Shown here: one piece after another, positions 1 through 8,426 of the stretch
Layout: each line of letters opens with the position of its first letter
Position numbering within the stretch: the first letter of the stretch is position 1
DNA from: Paenibacillus paridis
GTDB taxonomy: Bacteria > Bacillota > Bacilli > Paenibacillales > Paenibacillaceae
Assembly: GCF_006345825.1 (NCBI RefSeq)
Contig: NZ_VCIX01000092.1
Span: 2,046,001 to 2,110,000 of the forward strand
Direction of reading: 5' to 3'
DNA: 64,000 nt
Position numbers and translations under genes: made by a program
The notes under the pieces: model-generated
Database searches by the model: none
The model's input: only the letters and a program-made list of their open reading frames with translations
Told to the model about the DNA's origin: nothing

Positions 1-365
1 TTTATTGCAGTGGCTTGTAGGCCAGGCTGCGTAATGGGTCTAGTTTGCATATCGATCTGCACAGGCTCAAGCGTACTATACAAAACGTTCTGGCTGGCAT
101 CAGTTAAAATGGCATCGACACCGACAAGCGACTGCTTCGCCACAGTCGCCATCGCAACCCCAATCACGCTGCTGGACGGCACGGCTTTGAATTCGCCCAC
201 CTCCTGCAAATTAACTGAAATGGACTCACTGAGCTGAATCATGTCATTTTTCTGAACCTCTATAAAATGATCGAGCAGCACATAATGAAAAATAACGGCC
301 GTGAGCGTCAGCACCAGAATAAGCAGAAACGCAAACGCCAAATTAATTTGATAAAGAAGCTTCAT
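1..365 (-). CDS. Sensor histidine kinase, N-terminal fragment (runs off the window)
   Basis: Only the first 121 codons lie in the window. The protein starts MKLLYQINLAF at an ATG at 363-365 and has one hydrophobic segment (about residues 8-30) followed by a polar extracytoplasmic stretch, the usual front end of a membrane-bound sensor kinase. No kinase motif is visible because the rest lies beyond position 1. It overlaps the end of the response regulator gene by 23 bases in another frame, so the two are probably translationally coupled and form one two-component system. The kinase assignment rests on this coupling and on the topology, not on catalytic motifs. Confidence 0.7.
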   Translation of the reverse strand, partial: MKLLYQINLAFAFLLILVLTLTAVIFHYVLLDHFIEVQKNDMIQLSESISVNLQEVGEFKAVPSSSVIGVAMATVAKQSLVGVDAILTDASQNVLYSTLEPVQIDMQTRPITQPGLQATAI

Positions 366-1074
366 TTCGCATCTCCCCCCCGTTCATCCGAAGCCGGTAA
401 CCATGTCCCCATACTGCTTCCACGGGAAGCTCCTCGATTTTCTTGCGCAGCCGCTTCACTAAATGATCCACTGCCCGGTCGCTTCCAAAATAATCGTCCC
501 CCCAGATGATGGTCAGCAGCTCATCCCGGGCAAAAGCGCGATTAGGCCGCTCAGCAAGCGTCAGGAGCAGTGCGAATTCCTTGGATGTCACATCCACTTC
601 TTGCCCAGACCAGAAAACCCGCCTTTCATCTATTGCAAGCTGCAGTTGGCCTGCTTCAAGCTGGAGAACCGCGGAAGCTTGCTTCCCTTCCTCTATCGTC
701 CTTAGCTTATACCACCGTTGAAGCTGCCGTTTGACCCGGGCTACCAATTCTCTTGGGCTGAAGGGCTTAACCATATAATCATCGCTGCCTAACTCCAGCC
801 CTAATATTTTGTCCACCTCATTATCCCGCGCCGAGATCATCATAATCGGGACATCCCCGTCGCGGCGAATCCGCCTGCAAAACTCATAACCGTCCATCCC
901 GGGAAGCATGATATCCAGAATCCACAGATCAGGCGGTTCTGTACCGAGCTGCTCCAACCCCTCCTCTGCACTTGCCAGCGCTACCGTACGGAATTGCTCT
1001 TTCTTCAAATAAGCCTCAACAAGCTCTCGTATATGTTGATCATCATCGATGATAGCGATCAAATAATGGTTCAT
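343..1074 (-). CDS. OmpR-family response regulator
   Basis: A 243-residue two-component DNA-binding regulator. The receiver domain (about residues 1-120) shows the acidic pocket IIDDDQ, the phosphoacceptor aspartate in LWILDIMLPGMDGYE, the conserved Ser in MMISARD and the lysine in VKPFSPREL. The C-terminal winged helix (about 135-232) has the typical TSKEFALLLTLAERPNR and DRAVDHLVKRLRKKIE segments. The ATG at 1074 has an AGGAGG ribosome site seven bases upstream. It precedes and overlaps the sensor kinase gene and is divergent from a secreted protein gene at 1233, a plausible regulatory target by position only. The signal is unknown. Confidence 0.93.
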   Translation of the reverse strand: MNHYLIAIIDDDQHIRELVEAYLKKEQFRTVALASAEEGLEQLGTEPPDLWILDIMLPGMDGYEFCRRIRRDGDVPIMMISARDNEVDKILGLELGSDDYMVKPFSPRELVARVKRQLQRWYKLRTIEEGKQASAVLQLEAGQLQLAIDERRVFWSGQEVDVTSKEFALLLTLAERPNRAFARDELLTIIWGDDYFGSDRAVDHLVKRLRKKIEELPVEAVWGHGYRLRMNGGEMRNEASLSN

Positions 1075-1232
1075 GGCACATCCTCCTATTCTGAATCTCT
1101 ATTATTATAGCAAGCTAGAGGGCCGATAGGGGCTGTGCCATTGTTTTTCCACAATTCTTCACATGGACTGCCATATTTGAACGGTACACTAGGTCCTGTA
1201 AGACAAACCCAAACCTTGAAGGAGTGTTAACC

Positions 1233-1928
1233 ATGAATTACAAAATGATTTTCAAAAATGTCGCATTGTCCACTTTGCTGCTGTCAGCCGTTGCCGGCCC
1301 TACTGTTTTTGCAGACTCGTCCCAGTCCCATGCTAAGCTGGAGCGTGTCGCTGCTCTCTCTTCCACTCAATTGAGCGATCCAATTAAGCTAGAAGCGGTT
1401 ACCTCAACCGCCGCTTTTCAAATGCTTGATCCGGTCAAGCTGGCAGAAACCTATGCGAAAGATACGTTGAAGGAATGGCAGGCTACGATTGCTGAGTACG
1501 ACAACCTAATTGCAAAGCGCTTTGAATCGTTTAGCATCGGTGAAGTTACTGAAGCAACTGTGGCAGTACCTAGCCTGTCTTTGGAAAAACAAAGCTTGCC
1601 TGGCAAAGCCCAAATTACGCTTCAAGCGGTACCTATATCGGAAAAGGAGCTTGCATCCATTAAGGAATTGTCCGTAGCTGGTGTCTCTGCCACATTAACA
1701 AGCGTACCTTTGCAAGAGAACGGAACCTTTGCCGTTGCTAGCATTGCAGCGACTGATTCCGCTATTGAACTTAAGGCCTCGCCCTTCTTTGAAGGTATGA
1801 TGGCGCTCGAGAAAGCAGTCGAATCCAAAGATGAAACTGCCATTAGAGAAGCGCTTTCCAAGCAGCTAGAGCTGTACAAGCTGGAAATAAGCAATTTATC
1901 GCAAGACGTGGATAACAGCAAGGAATAA
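1233..1928 (+). CDS. Secreted protein of unknown function
   Basis: A 231-residue protein that I do not recognise. Residues 1-27 (basic MNYKMIFK, a hydrophobic core, then TVFADSS) form a convincing Sec signal peptide with a likely cut after VFA. The mature part is acidic, rich in Ala, Ser, Leu and Glu, without cysteines, and its last 60 residues look like amphipathic helix. The start is the ATG at 1233, because GAAGGAG lies at 1218-1224; the in-frame GTG at 1224 overlaps that site and is a poor alternative. The gene stands alone with a terminator right behind it, divergent from a two-component regulator. A cell-wall or matrix role is possible but unsupported. Confidence 0.75.
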   Translation: MNYKMIFKNVALSTLLLSAVAGPTVFADSSQSHAKLERVAALSSTQLSDPIKLEAVTSTAAFQMLDPVKLAETYAKDTLKEWQATIAEYDNLIAKRFESFSIGEVTEATVAVPSLSLEKQSLPGKAQITLQAVPISEKELASIKELSVAGVSATLTSVPLQENGTFAVASIAATDSAIELKASPFFEGMMALEKAVESKDETAIREALSKQLELYKLEISNLSQDVDNSKE

Positions 1929-1949
1929 TGAACACCTCAAAGTGATAAT

Positions 1950-1983
1950 GGCAGTCCGCAGCAGATGCGGGCTGCCTTTTTTT
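1950..1983 (+). terminator. Rho-independent terminator of the secreted protein gene
   Basis: GGCAGTCCGCA (1950-1960) pairs with TGCGGGCTGCC (1966-1976) around a five-base loop and is followed by seven T. It lies 21 bases behind the stop codon at 1928 and separates this gene from the germination operon downstream. Confidence 0.88.
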
Positions 1984-2106
1984 ATCCAACGCGATTGCAC
2001 ATGCTAAGAAGAATATTATCTCCTCTTCCTCAAATGTATTTATTTGGATCAAGGGGGAACCCTATCTTATCCTTACCCTACAACCAATGAGATCCGAGGT
2101 GCAGCA

Positions 2107-3609
2107 ATGTACATACCCACACCTACAAATCATGATCATCTGTTGCACGAAAATTTGGAATTAAATCTAAAACAGCTGCATGAGGAACTCGGCTACAGCC
2201 CTGACTTGATCTCGCGTCACTTTCAAGCTGCTTTAGCCAATGGGCGCATTGTGCAAGGAGCAACCGTCTATATGGACGGCTTATCAAGCTCAAGCATGAT
2301 GCTCCAATTTTTATTTGCCGGAAATCATGAGAACGATCCTTCAACCACATCCGCGGAGCTGCTGGACTATTATCAGGAACGCGTCATACCCGAAGGCTCC
2401 GTACATAAGCTTGCCTCGTTTGACGAACTGTACGATATGCTGCTTACAGGCAATAGCATCCTGCTGCTGGATGGCTGCAACTACGCACTTGCAGTAGGAA
2501 CGAAGGAATTGAAAGCACGATCGGTAGAAGAGCCGAATGTTCAATCGGTAGTACGAGGACCGCGTGAAGGGTTTACGGAAGTATTAGGCTGGAACACGGC
2601 TATGATTCGCAGAAAAATCAACAGTCGTCATCTCTGGTTCGAGACACTTAAATTAGGGAGCGTTACCCAAACCAAGGTTGCGATTATTTATATTGATAAT
2701 CTTGTCTCGGAAAGTGTTCTCGAGCTGGTCAGGGAAAGGCTGCGGAAAATCAATATCGATGGAATACTGGAGAGCAATTATATAGAAGAGCAAATTCAGG
2801 ACAAAATCTACACGCCCTTCCCAACGATCTTCAACTCAGAGAGGCCGGATGTTGTCGCAGCTGGTTTATTAGAAGGAAGAGTGGCCATTATGGTCGACGG
2901 GACGCCTTTTGCTTTATTGGTTCCGGCATTGTTTACGCAGTTTTTCCAATCCAGCGAAGATTATTACGAAAGGGCGGATTTTAGTACGCTAATCCGCTTG
3001 CTTCGTTTCTTTTCGTTTATTTTGGCGACGATTACCCCTTCTTTTTATATAGCGATTACGACATTCCATCAAGAAATGCTGCCGACGACCTTGCTTTACA
3101 ATTTGGCAGCCCAACGGGAAGGGGTCCCCTTCCCTGCCTTTGTAGAAGCGTTAATCATGGAGATAACCTTCGAAATTTTGCGTGAAGCGAGCGTACGCAT
3201 GCCTAAAACGATAGGACAATCCATATCTATCGTCGGAACACTCGTTGTCGGACAGGCGGCGGTGGAAGCTGGTCTCGTAAGTGCCGCCATGGTCATAGTT
3301 GTTTCGATTACGGCCATTTCCAATTTTGTTCTGCCTGCATTCAATTTAGGCATCGCGGCTCGAATCATCCGTTTCCTATTAATGATACTGGCAGCATCCT
3401 TCGGCTTATATGGTGTGTTTATCGGCGTCATTGCGATTATATTCCATCTGTGCAGCCTTACGTCGTTTGGCGTATCTTATATGGCTCCGCTTGCGCCATT
3501 CAATCTTACCGATCAGAAGGATACGCTATTTCGCGTTCCCTTCCCCTCGATGATAACACGTCCAAAAAGCCTTAATCCCAAACGGTTAGTGAGGCAAAAA
3601 AAACCATGA
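2107..3609 (+). CDS. GerA-family spore germination receptor A subunit (first operon)
   Basis: A 500-residue A subunit of a spore nutrient-germinant receptor, expected in the spore inner membrane. The N-terminal half (about 1-275) is soluble. The region from about residue 280 carries the family hallmark SSEDYYERADFSTLIRLLR, followed by several hydrophobic segments and the conserved EALIMEITFEILREA and LPAFNLGIAARIIRF motifs. The ATG at 2107 is chosen because GAGGT sits six bases upstream; the open frame continues upstream to a TTG at 2044 without a comparable site. The stop overlaps the start of the C-subunit gene (ATGA at 3606-3609). No sigma-G promoter was recognised upstream. The germinant cannot be predicted from sequence. 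Confidence 0.95.
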   Translation: MYIPTPTNHDHLLHENLELNLKQLHEELGYSPDLISRHFQAALANGRIVQGATVYMDGLSSSSMMLQFLFAGNHENDPSTTSAELLDYYQERVIPEGSVHKLASFDELYDMLLTGNSILLLDGCNYALAVGTKELKARSVEEPNVQSVVRGPREGFTEVLGWNTAMIRRKINSRHLWFETLKLGSVTQTKVAIIYIDNLVSESVLELVRERLRKINIDGILESNYIEEQIQDKIYTPFPTIFNSERPDVVAAGLLEGRVAIMVDGTPFALLVPALFTQFFQSSEDYYERADFSTLIRLLRFFSFILATITPSFYIAITTFHQEMLPTTLLYNLAAQREGVPFPAFVEALIMEITFEILREASVRMPKTIGQSISIVGTLVVGQAAVEAGLVSAAMVIVVSITAISNFVLPAFNLGIAARIIRFLLMILAASFGLYGVFIGVIAIIFHLCSLTSFGVSYMAPLAPFNLTDQKDTLFRVPFPSMITRPKSLNPKRLVRQKKP

Positions 3610-4826
3610 TGCGAATCATAGCCATCATCAGGCCAACGTTAGTCGCTCTTGTCCTGCTGTTCGCAGCATTATACCTATCCGCTTGCTGGAGCAGGCATGA
3701 GCTGAACGAGCTGAGCATCGTCGTAGGCTTGGGCATTGACAAGAAAGGCGACCGATACAATGTAACCGCACAAATCGTCAATCCAAGTCAGGTTAGCAGC
3801 AAACAGGGAACCAGCAGCAACTTCAGCCCCGTCATCTCCTATGAAGCCTCCGGGATCACGATTCCCGAAGCGTTGAGCAGAATGACCGCGAAGGTGGCTA
3901 GGCAGCTGTATTTCTCCCATTTGCGCATCTTAATTGTTGGAGAGGAGGTTGCACGCAGCGGAATCAGCAAGCCCTTAGATTTTATTGCTAGAAACCGCCA
4001 AATGCGTACGGACTTCTATCTGGTTGTCGCCAAAGGAACGTCGGCAGGAAAAATATTAAACATGTACAGCCCGATGGACCCTATTCCAGCTAACAACTTG
4101 TTCACCAAGCTCGAAACCTCAGATAAACTATGGGCGGCAACGGGAAAAATTACACTAGACAAATTAATTCAGGATTTATCCCGTCAAGGAAAAGGCCCTG
4201 CCCTAACTGCTCTGGAAATTGTGGGAAATCCTACAAAAGGCGACAGTATCTCAAGCGCTCATATTATTGACCCGGTTGTCATCCTAAAGTATGCGGGCAT
4301 GGTCGCCTTTAAGTATGACAAAATGGCTGGCTGGTTAAATGAGAATGATACCAAAGTACTCAATTACATTCAAAATAGCATTGTACAATCAACCGGAACC
4401 CTCTCGTGTCCCAACAGCGAGGGAACTGTGAGCCTTCAGGTCGTTCATTCCCATGCAAAGATTCACGTCAACACAAAAGGAGAACAGCCGGAATTTGAGC
4501 TCACTTTGAAAACAGAGCAGGACGTTACGGACATCAGCTGTGAATTAGACATCAGCAAACCTGAAACCCTTGTTTTGCTAAACCACCTGGCAAACAAGAA
4601 ATTGGAGAGCATGCTAGAGAATACACTGCATAAATTTCAAACCCAGGTGAAAACCGATATTTTTGGATTTGGCGACGAGCTTCACCGTTCCGACCCCAAA
4701 AAGTGGCATAGCATTAAGGATTGGGATCAGACATTCGAAAAGGTGAAAATTAACGTACACTCTATCTGTACGATCAAAAGAATCGGCACAACGGTTCAAT
4801 CCATAAGCACCGAAACTAAAAAGTAG
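3606..4826 (+). CDS. Ger(x)C-family germinant receptor lipoprotein (C subunit, first operon)
   Basis: A 406-residue lipoprotein subunit of the germinant receptor. A hydrophobic leader ends in the lipobox LSAC, so the mature protein would start at Cys about 27 and be lipid-anchored on the outer face of the spore inner membrane. The following WSRHELNELSIVVGLGIDKK is the usual opening of Ger(x)C proteins (W, NEL, GID). The C-terminal domain contains the expected DIFGFGDELHRSDPKKW segment (family pattern: GFG, H, P, W). Translation is coupled to the A gene through an ATGA overlap. Length and domain order are normal. Confidence 0.95.
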   Translation: MMRIIAIIRPTLVALVLLFAALYLSACWSRHELNELSIVVGLGIDKKGDRYNVTAQIVNPSQVSSKQGTSSNFSPVISYEASGITIPEALSRMTAKVARQLYFSHLRILIVGEEVARSGISKPLDFIARNRQMRTDFYLVVAKGTSAGKILNMYSPMDPIPANNLFTKLETSDKLWAATGKITLDKLIQDLSRQGKGPALTALEIVGNPTKGDSISSAHIIDPVVILKYAGMVAFKYDKMAGWLNENDTKVLNYIQNSIVQSTGTLSCPNSEGTVSLQVVHSHAKIHVNTKGEQPEFELTLKTEQDVTDISCELDISKPETLVLLNHLANKKLESMLENTLHKFQTQVKTDIFGFGDELHRSDPKKWHSIKDWDQTFEKVKINVHSICTIKRIGTTVQSISTETKK

Positions 4827-4838
4827 GAGGATGCTGCC

Positions 4839-5072
4839 ATGTGGCTGTGGGTGGGAATCATTGGGGCTTGGGGCTGGGTATGTACAGTTGATGTGCCTCC
4901 TCTGGTTCGTCAACGCAAGGTAAAGGAGCTTATGCTGATTTCAGTCATCATGATTGTAATGACCGCTGGAAGCATGACTTACATTTATATGAGCAGGCCG
5001 CCTAACCCATTGGTGTGGCTTGGAATATGGATTTCACCCTATGCACGGGCACTCTATTCGCTCATGTCCTGA
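4839..5072 (+). CDS. Small two-helix membrane protein of the germination operon (D-type subunit)
   Basis: A 77-residue protein lying between the C and B genes. It has two hydrophobic segments (about residues 3-17 and 32-50) joined by a short basic loop, with DVPPL after the first helix and PNPLVW after the second. GTAGGAGG lies just ahead of the ATG. Small two-helix D proteins encoded in gerA-type operons are known to modulate germination, and this gene occupies the same slot as the 82-residue gene at 23736 in the second operon. The function is inferred from position and topology; overall identity between the two is low. Confidence 0.7.
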   Translation: MWLWVGIIGAWGWVCTVDVPPLVRQRKVKELMLISVIMIVMTAGSMTYIYMSRPPNPLVWLGIWISPYARALYSLMS

Positions 5073-5085
5073 AAGGAATAATGCT

Positions 5086-6213
5086 ATGGTAAATAAAGAC
5101 ACGCTTACCGTTCGTACATTTTCTATTTTAGTTATTTTTTTCACGATTGGAACGTCTATCCTCATTACACCGGCCGGACTTGCTCTAGAAGCTAAACAAG
5201 ACGGCTGGCTGGCCGCCATATTAGGCGTGGGGTTAAATGGTCTAACGGTCCTCATTTGCATCCAGCTTGGCAAGCGGCATAATGATAAAACGCTTATTGA
5301 AATGTGTCATGCCGCTTTCGGCAAATGGGCAGGAAATGTCCTAGGGATTTGTTTTGTCTTGTTCTTCTACTTGCTCGCTGCGCTTATGGTCGGAGATCTC
5401 GGTTATTTTTTGACGACGCAAAATTTACCCGAAACGCCCATTGAAGTGCTGCAAATCATGTTTGTTGTCATTATTGTTTTTGCCGTTCGGGCAGGGCTTG
5501 TCGTTTATTCTAGAGCCGCACAAGTTTTCTTTCCGATTTTAATTTGCTTTTTTTGCTTGCTCATCCTCCCCATTTTACCGAAAATAAGCATCAATAATTT
5601 TGAGCCGATGCTGGAATATGGCTTTATGCCCGTCGTCAAGGCCGGTTTCTCCTTTTCCGGTTTGCAAGAAATGATCGTTCTGCTGATGCTGTATCCTTAC
5701 GTTAAGAAACCAGCCTCGAGTAACGGAGGTTTTATGGGAGGCATGCTGGTTGGTGGAATTGTCTTAATCGTTACTTCAATGGGATGCATTGGCGTCATGG
5801 GGGCCAGCGTCACATCCAATCAATTGTTTCCCGCCTACGTATTAGCCAAAAATATTAGTATTGGTCATTTTCTTGAGCGAATTGAAGGCTTAATGATTTT
5901 CATATGGATTATGTCCATTGTCATGAAAATTGTCATAACACTGGATGCATCCGTTATCGGATTGGGCCAGCTGTTGAAATTAAAGGACACAAAACCATTT
6001 ATTATTCCACTAGGTTTTGGCATAGTGGTTCTTGCATTGCTTTGTTACCCAAATACAATATTCATCCAAGATTTCCTGTCCAAGAACTGGGCGCCGTTCG
6101 CTTCAATTTTCACACTGTTCTTGCCCATGCTGCTTCTTGTCGTGCTCCTTCTCCAGAAGAAGAAAGCAGATGATCATCCTGTCACTGCTTCTATAGACAA
6201 ACAAAATGTCTAA
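5086..6213 (+). CDS. GerAB-type spore germination protein B subunit, APC-superfamily permease fold (first operon)
   Basis: A 375-residue integral membrane protein with about ten hydrophobic segments, matching the endospore germination permease family, whose B subunits bind the germinant. It opens with the family-typical LTVRTFSILVIFFTIGTSIL, and the FSGLQEMIVLLMLYPYVKK region in the middle is also characteristic. The ATG at 5086 is preferred because GAAAGGAA lies at 5071-5078; the open frame extends to an upstream ATG at 5020 that would overlap the D gene. It is the last gene of the A-C-D-B operon and is followed at once by a terminator. Confidence 0.93.
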   Translation: MVNKDTLTVRTFSILVIFFTIGTSILITPAGLALEAKQDGWLAAILGVGLNGLTVLICIQLGKRHNDKTLIEMCHAAFGKWAGNVLGICFVLFFYLLAALMVGDLGYFLTTQNLPETPIEVLQIMFVVIIVFAVRAGLVVYSRAAQVFFPILICFFCLLILPILPKISINNFEPMLEYGFMPVVKAGFSFSGLQEMIVLLMLYPYVKKPASSNGGFMGGMLVGGIVLIVTSMGCIGVMGASVTSNQLFPAYVLAKNISIGHFLERIEGLMIFIWIMSIVMKIVITLDASVIGLGQLLKLKDTKPFIIPLGFGIVVLALLCYPNTIFIQDFLSKNWAPFASIFTLFLPMLLLVVLLLQKKKADDHPVTASIDKQNV

Positions 6214-6243
6214 AAAGCCCTATGCCAAACGGCACAGGGCTTT
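6214..6243. terminator. Bidirectional terminator between convergent genes
   Basis: AAAGCCCTATGCC (6214-6226) pairs with GGCACAGGGCTTT (6231-6243) with one mismatch around AAAC. The A-rich left flank gives a T-run on the minus strand and the right arm ends in TTT on the plus strand. It starts right after the germination operon stop and touches the stop codon of the convergent gene at 6242. Confidence 0.8.
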
Positions 6244-6946
6244 ATGGTTTTGTTGGACGGTTCATTTCCTTCAAATGATCCAGAGAAGCTGCATAGTCCC
6301 TCCATCTTAGCGGAACTTCTTGCTCATCGGCAATGTAGATGGCCCTTAAATAACGAGTGATAAAGCTTACCCTGTCTTCAATCAACACTTCGCGAATGTC
6401 GGATACTCGCTCCGGAACAAGACTGTTCGACACTTTCTTGAACTGGACCAAGGGCAAAAACATCGCTGGACTTTTCTTATAGCTGCAAAGATGCGGAAAT
6501 CGCGGCGAACTACCCGAATCATACTTGGACAATTTGACCGATGCTTGGCATGCCGCCATAAGCGAATAAGCATCGAATGCCAGAACGGCAAAAGATTCAT
6601 TCGGCTCCCTGCGCCTATAGGTATCCAGCATTTTTCGGCAATCCTTCAGGGTAGGCCAGAGAAAGACATGCCGGTCCAGGCAAGCACGAAACGCTTGTTG
6701 CGTGGTCGACTCATCTATCATCTCGTCGGGGATTTTTAAATGGGCGTTAAGGATTACGCCGTAATCAGCATAATTCACCTTCATGACCTTTTGCCGACGT
6801 TCCGCCGTAGGCTGTCCCTGCAAATGCTGGCTTGAGAATAACGAATCAAAGTAAGCCATTGCCGGCAAGTTGCTAGCTCTTGTAAAATGATATAACATTT
6901 TTCTGGTGTTTGATTTCGTTATGTGTGCTGCAGCCGTATCGTCCAC
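6242..6946 (-). CDS. DUF7002-like protein of unknown function
   Basis: A 234-residue cytoplasmic protein. Near the N terminus it has MLYHFTRASNLPAM, then DRHVFLWPTLKDCRKMLDTY and LSKYDSGSSPRFPH. This pattern (YHxT opening, vFlWPT, then a sparing S/G/S block) fits my recollection of the DUF7002 family. The opening also resembles the first strand and loop of DarT/PARP-like ADP-ribosyltransferase folds, but I cannot identify a catalytic glutamate with confidence. The start is the GTG at 6946, behind an AGAGGAG site. It is convergent with the germination operon and has no partner gene. A search against DUF7002 (Pfam/InterPro) would decide the family. Confidence 0.6.
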   Translation of the reverse strand: MDDTAAAHITKSNTRKMLYHFTRASNLPAMAYFDSLFSSQHLQGQPTAERRQKVMKVNYADYGVILNAHLKIPDEMIDESTTQQAFRACLDRHVFLWPTLKDCRKMLDTYRRREPNESFAVLAFDAYSLMAACQASVKLSKYDSGSSPRFPHLCSYKKSPAMFLPLVQFKKVSNSLVPERVSDIREVLIEDRVSFITRYLRAIYIADEQEVPLRWRDYAASLDHLKEMNRPTKP

Positions 6947-7045
6947 CTAACTTCTCCTCTTTCTCATGCCCTCACTACAGGCTAGCGAATGGATTTATTC
7001 AGCTACAGTCATGCCCATCTGGCTTGCTAGTCATACCGAAAAGCA

Positions 7046-8188
7046 TTACTTCTGTCTGCCATAGCGCCAATACAGAATGAATCCGAACAGCATGCCTAGA
7101 AATGACAATGCCGAAATCGATAGATAAAGGGTTTGTGCCCCATAAGACTCATAAATAAACCCGCCTGCATAAGAAGCAATGATGCCCGATACGCCAAAAA
7201 ACAGCAGTGCCAATACGGTTTGGCCCGTAGCCCTCCATTCAACGGGAACGATGCGATATAAATATTGAATGGCTGCTGAATAAAATATAGGAAATGTGAG
7301 CAATTGCATGATTTGCAAATAAGCCAGCATATGCGGATCGGTAATCCATGCGGACAGAAAAAAACGCAAGAAAAAAAATACGGAAGCAATCGAAATCAGC
7401 ATGAGCTCCTTGCCCTTGCGCATCCACCAGAAGCTTAAAGCGAATACCAGAATCTCACTGCCTGCCGCTAAAAAGAAAGCCTGGCCAACGAGCTCTGGAC
7501 TACCGCCCAGCTCACGGATATAAATGCCAAGGTAAGTATCGTTCATGCGGGCAGGAACCGAGCATACAAATACGAGCAGCAAAAACAGCAGCGTTTCTTT
7601 GTTGCTCATAAACAGCTTAAGGCTGTTTAAAGTAACTGGTTTGCCCGTTACCGGAACATCGGTCATCTTCCAGCATATGAGAAAGCTGATCAGTCCAATG
7701 CAAACAAAGAGCAAAGCCAAGCTATGCGCTCCGAAGTAAGACATAACATAACCCGTGAGCAAGGAAGTTACCGCATAACCCAAAGCTCCGTAAGTGCGGA
7801 TGGAACCGTAACTGACGCCGGCCGCTTCGGATACTGAGAAATTCAAGCTTTCGGTCAACGGATCAATGGGCATAAGAAAAAAGTATAACAGCATCGCAAA
7901 CAGAATCAGCAAAAAGAAGCTGCTGGAGCTGTAGAGAAAATAACCAACAACGCTTGAAATAAGAACAAGCAGAAGAAGGATTTTGCGGATTGTCTTCTTC
8001 TTATCGCTAATCATTCCCCACAAGGGCTGGGTGATGATGGTCACGAATCCTCCGGTTCCAATAATGAATCCGATTTGTGCAGGCTGTAAGCCTTGATCAT
8101 CTAGGTAGACCGGAAGAAAAGTAATGAACATGGAAAGCAAAGCAAAATACATAAAGTTGAAGCCTCGGAGCAGTCTTAAAGCATTCAT
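7046..8188 (-). CDS. MFS transporter (MFS_1_like group)
   Basis: A 380-residue protein with about 12 hydrophobic segments. It begins MNALRLLRGFNFMYFALLS and carries the MFS loop signature between helices 2 and 3 as QPLWGMISDKKKTIRK. The layout resembles the MFS_1_like/LacY-related group, which includes B. subtilis YwbF. The substrate is unknown: no enzyme or regulator gene is in the same transcription unit, and the gene upstream (8427-9341, same strand) is separated by its own terminator. The ATG at 8188 follows GAGGTGTCC, an acceptable ribosome site. Confidence 0.88.
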   Translation of the reverse strand: MNALRLLRGFNFMYFALLSMFITFLPVYLDDQGLQPAQIGFIIGTGGFVTIITQPLWGMISDKKKTIRKILLLLVLISSVVGYFLYSSSSFFLLILFAMLLYFFLMPIDPLTESLNFSVSEAAGVSYGSIRTYGALGYAVTSLLTGYVMSYFGAHSLALLFVCIGLISFLICWKMTDVPVTGKPVTLNSLKLFMSNKETLLFLLLVFVCSVPARMNDTYLGIYIRELGGSPELVGQAFFLAAGSEILVFALSFWWMRKGKELMLISIASVFFFLRFFLSAWITDPHMLAYLQIMQLLTFPIFYSAAIQYLYRIVPVEWRATGQTVLALLFFGVSGIIASYAGGFIYESYGAQTLYLSISALSFLGMLFGFILYWRYGRQK

Positions 8189-8358
8189 AAACGTTTGGAC
8201 ACCTCTAGTGGTTTTCTGGAATGGTTTGCGGACTTTCCTTGATTATCATGTAGCTCAATTTTTCCTCCTTATCAATCATTAGCCGCTATTTCTCAAGTAT
8301 AACAGATATGGATGGATTTCATTCCTTATTCGAAGGCTCATGTGTTCGCAGCAAAAAA

Positions 8359-8400
8359 AAGGCGCTGCAACACTCGAGAAAAAGTGTTGTCAGCAGCCTT
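8359..8400 (-). terminator. Rho-independent terminator of the FAD oxidoreductase gene
   Basis: The arms at 8359-8374 and 8383-8400 form an imperfect long hairpin (AAGGCGCTGCAACACT with its near complement). On the minus strand it ends in eight T. It lies 27 bases behind the stop at 8427. Confidence 0.82.
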
Positions 8401-8426
8401 GTTGTTGATTAATATGGCGACTGCAC

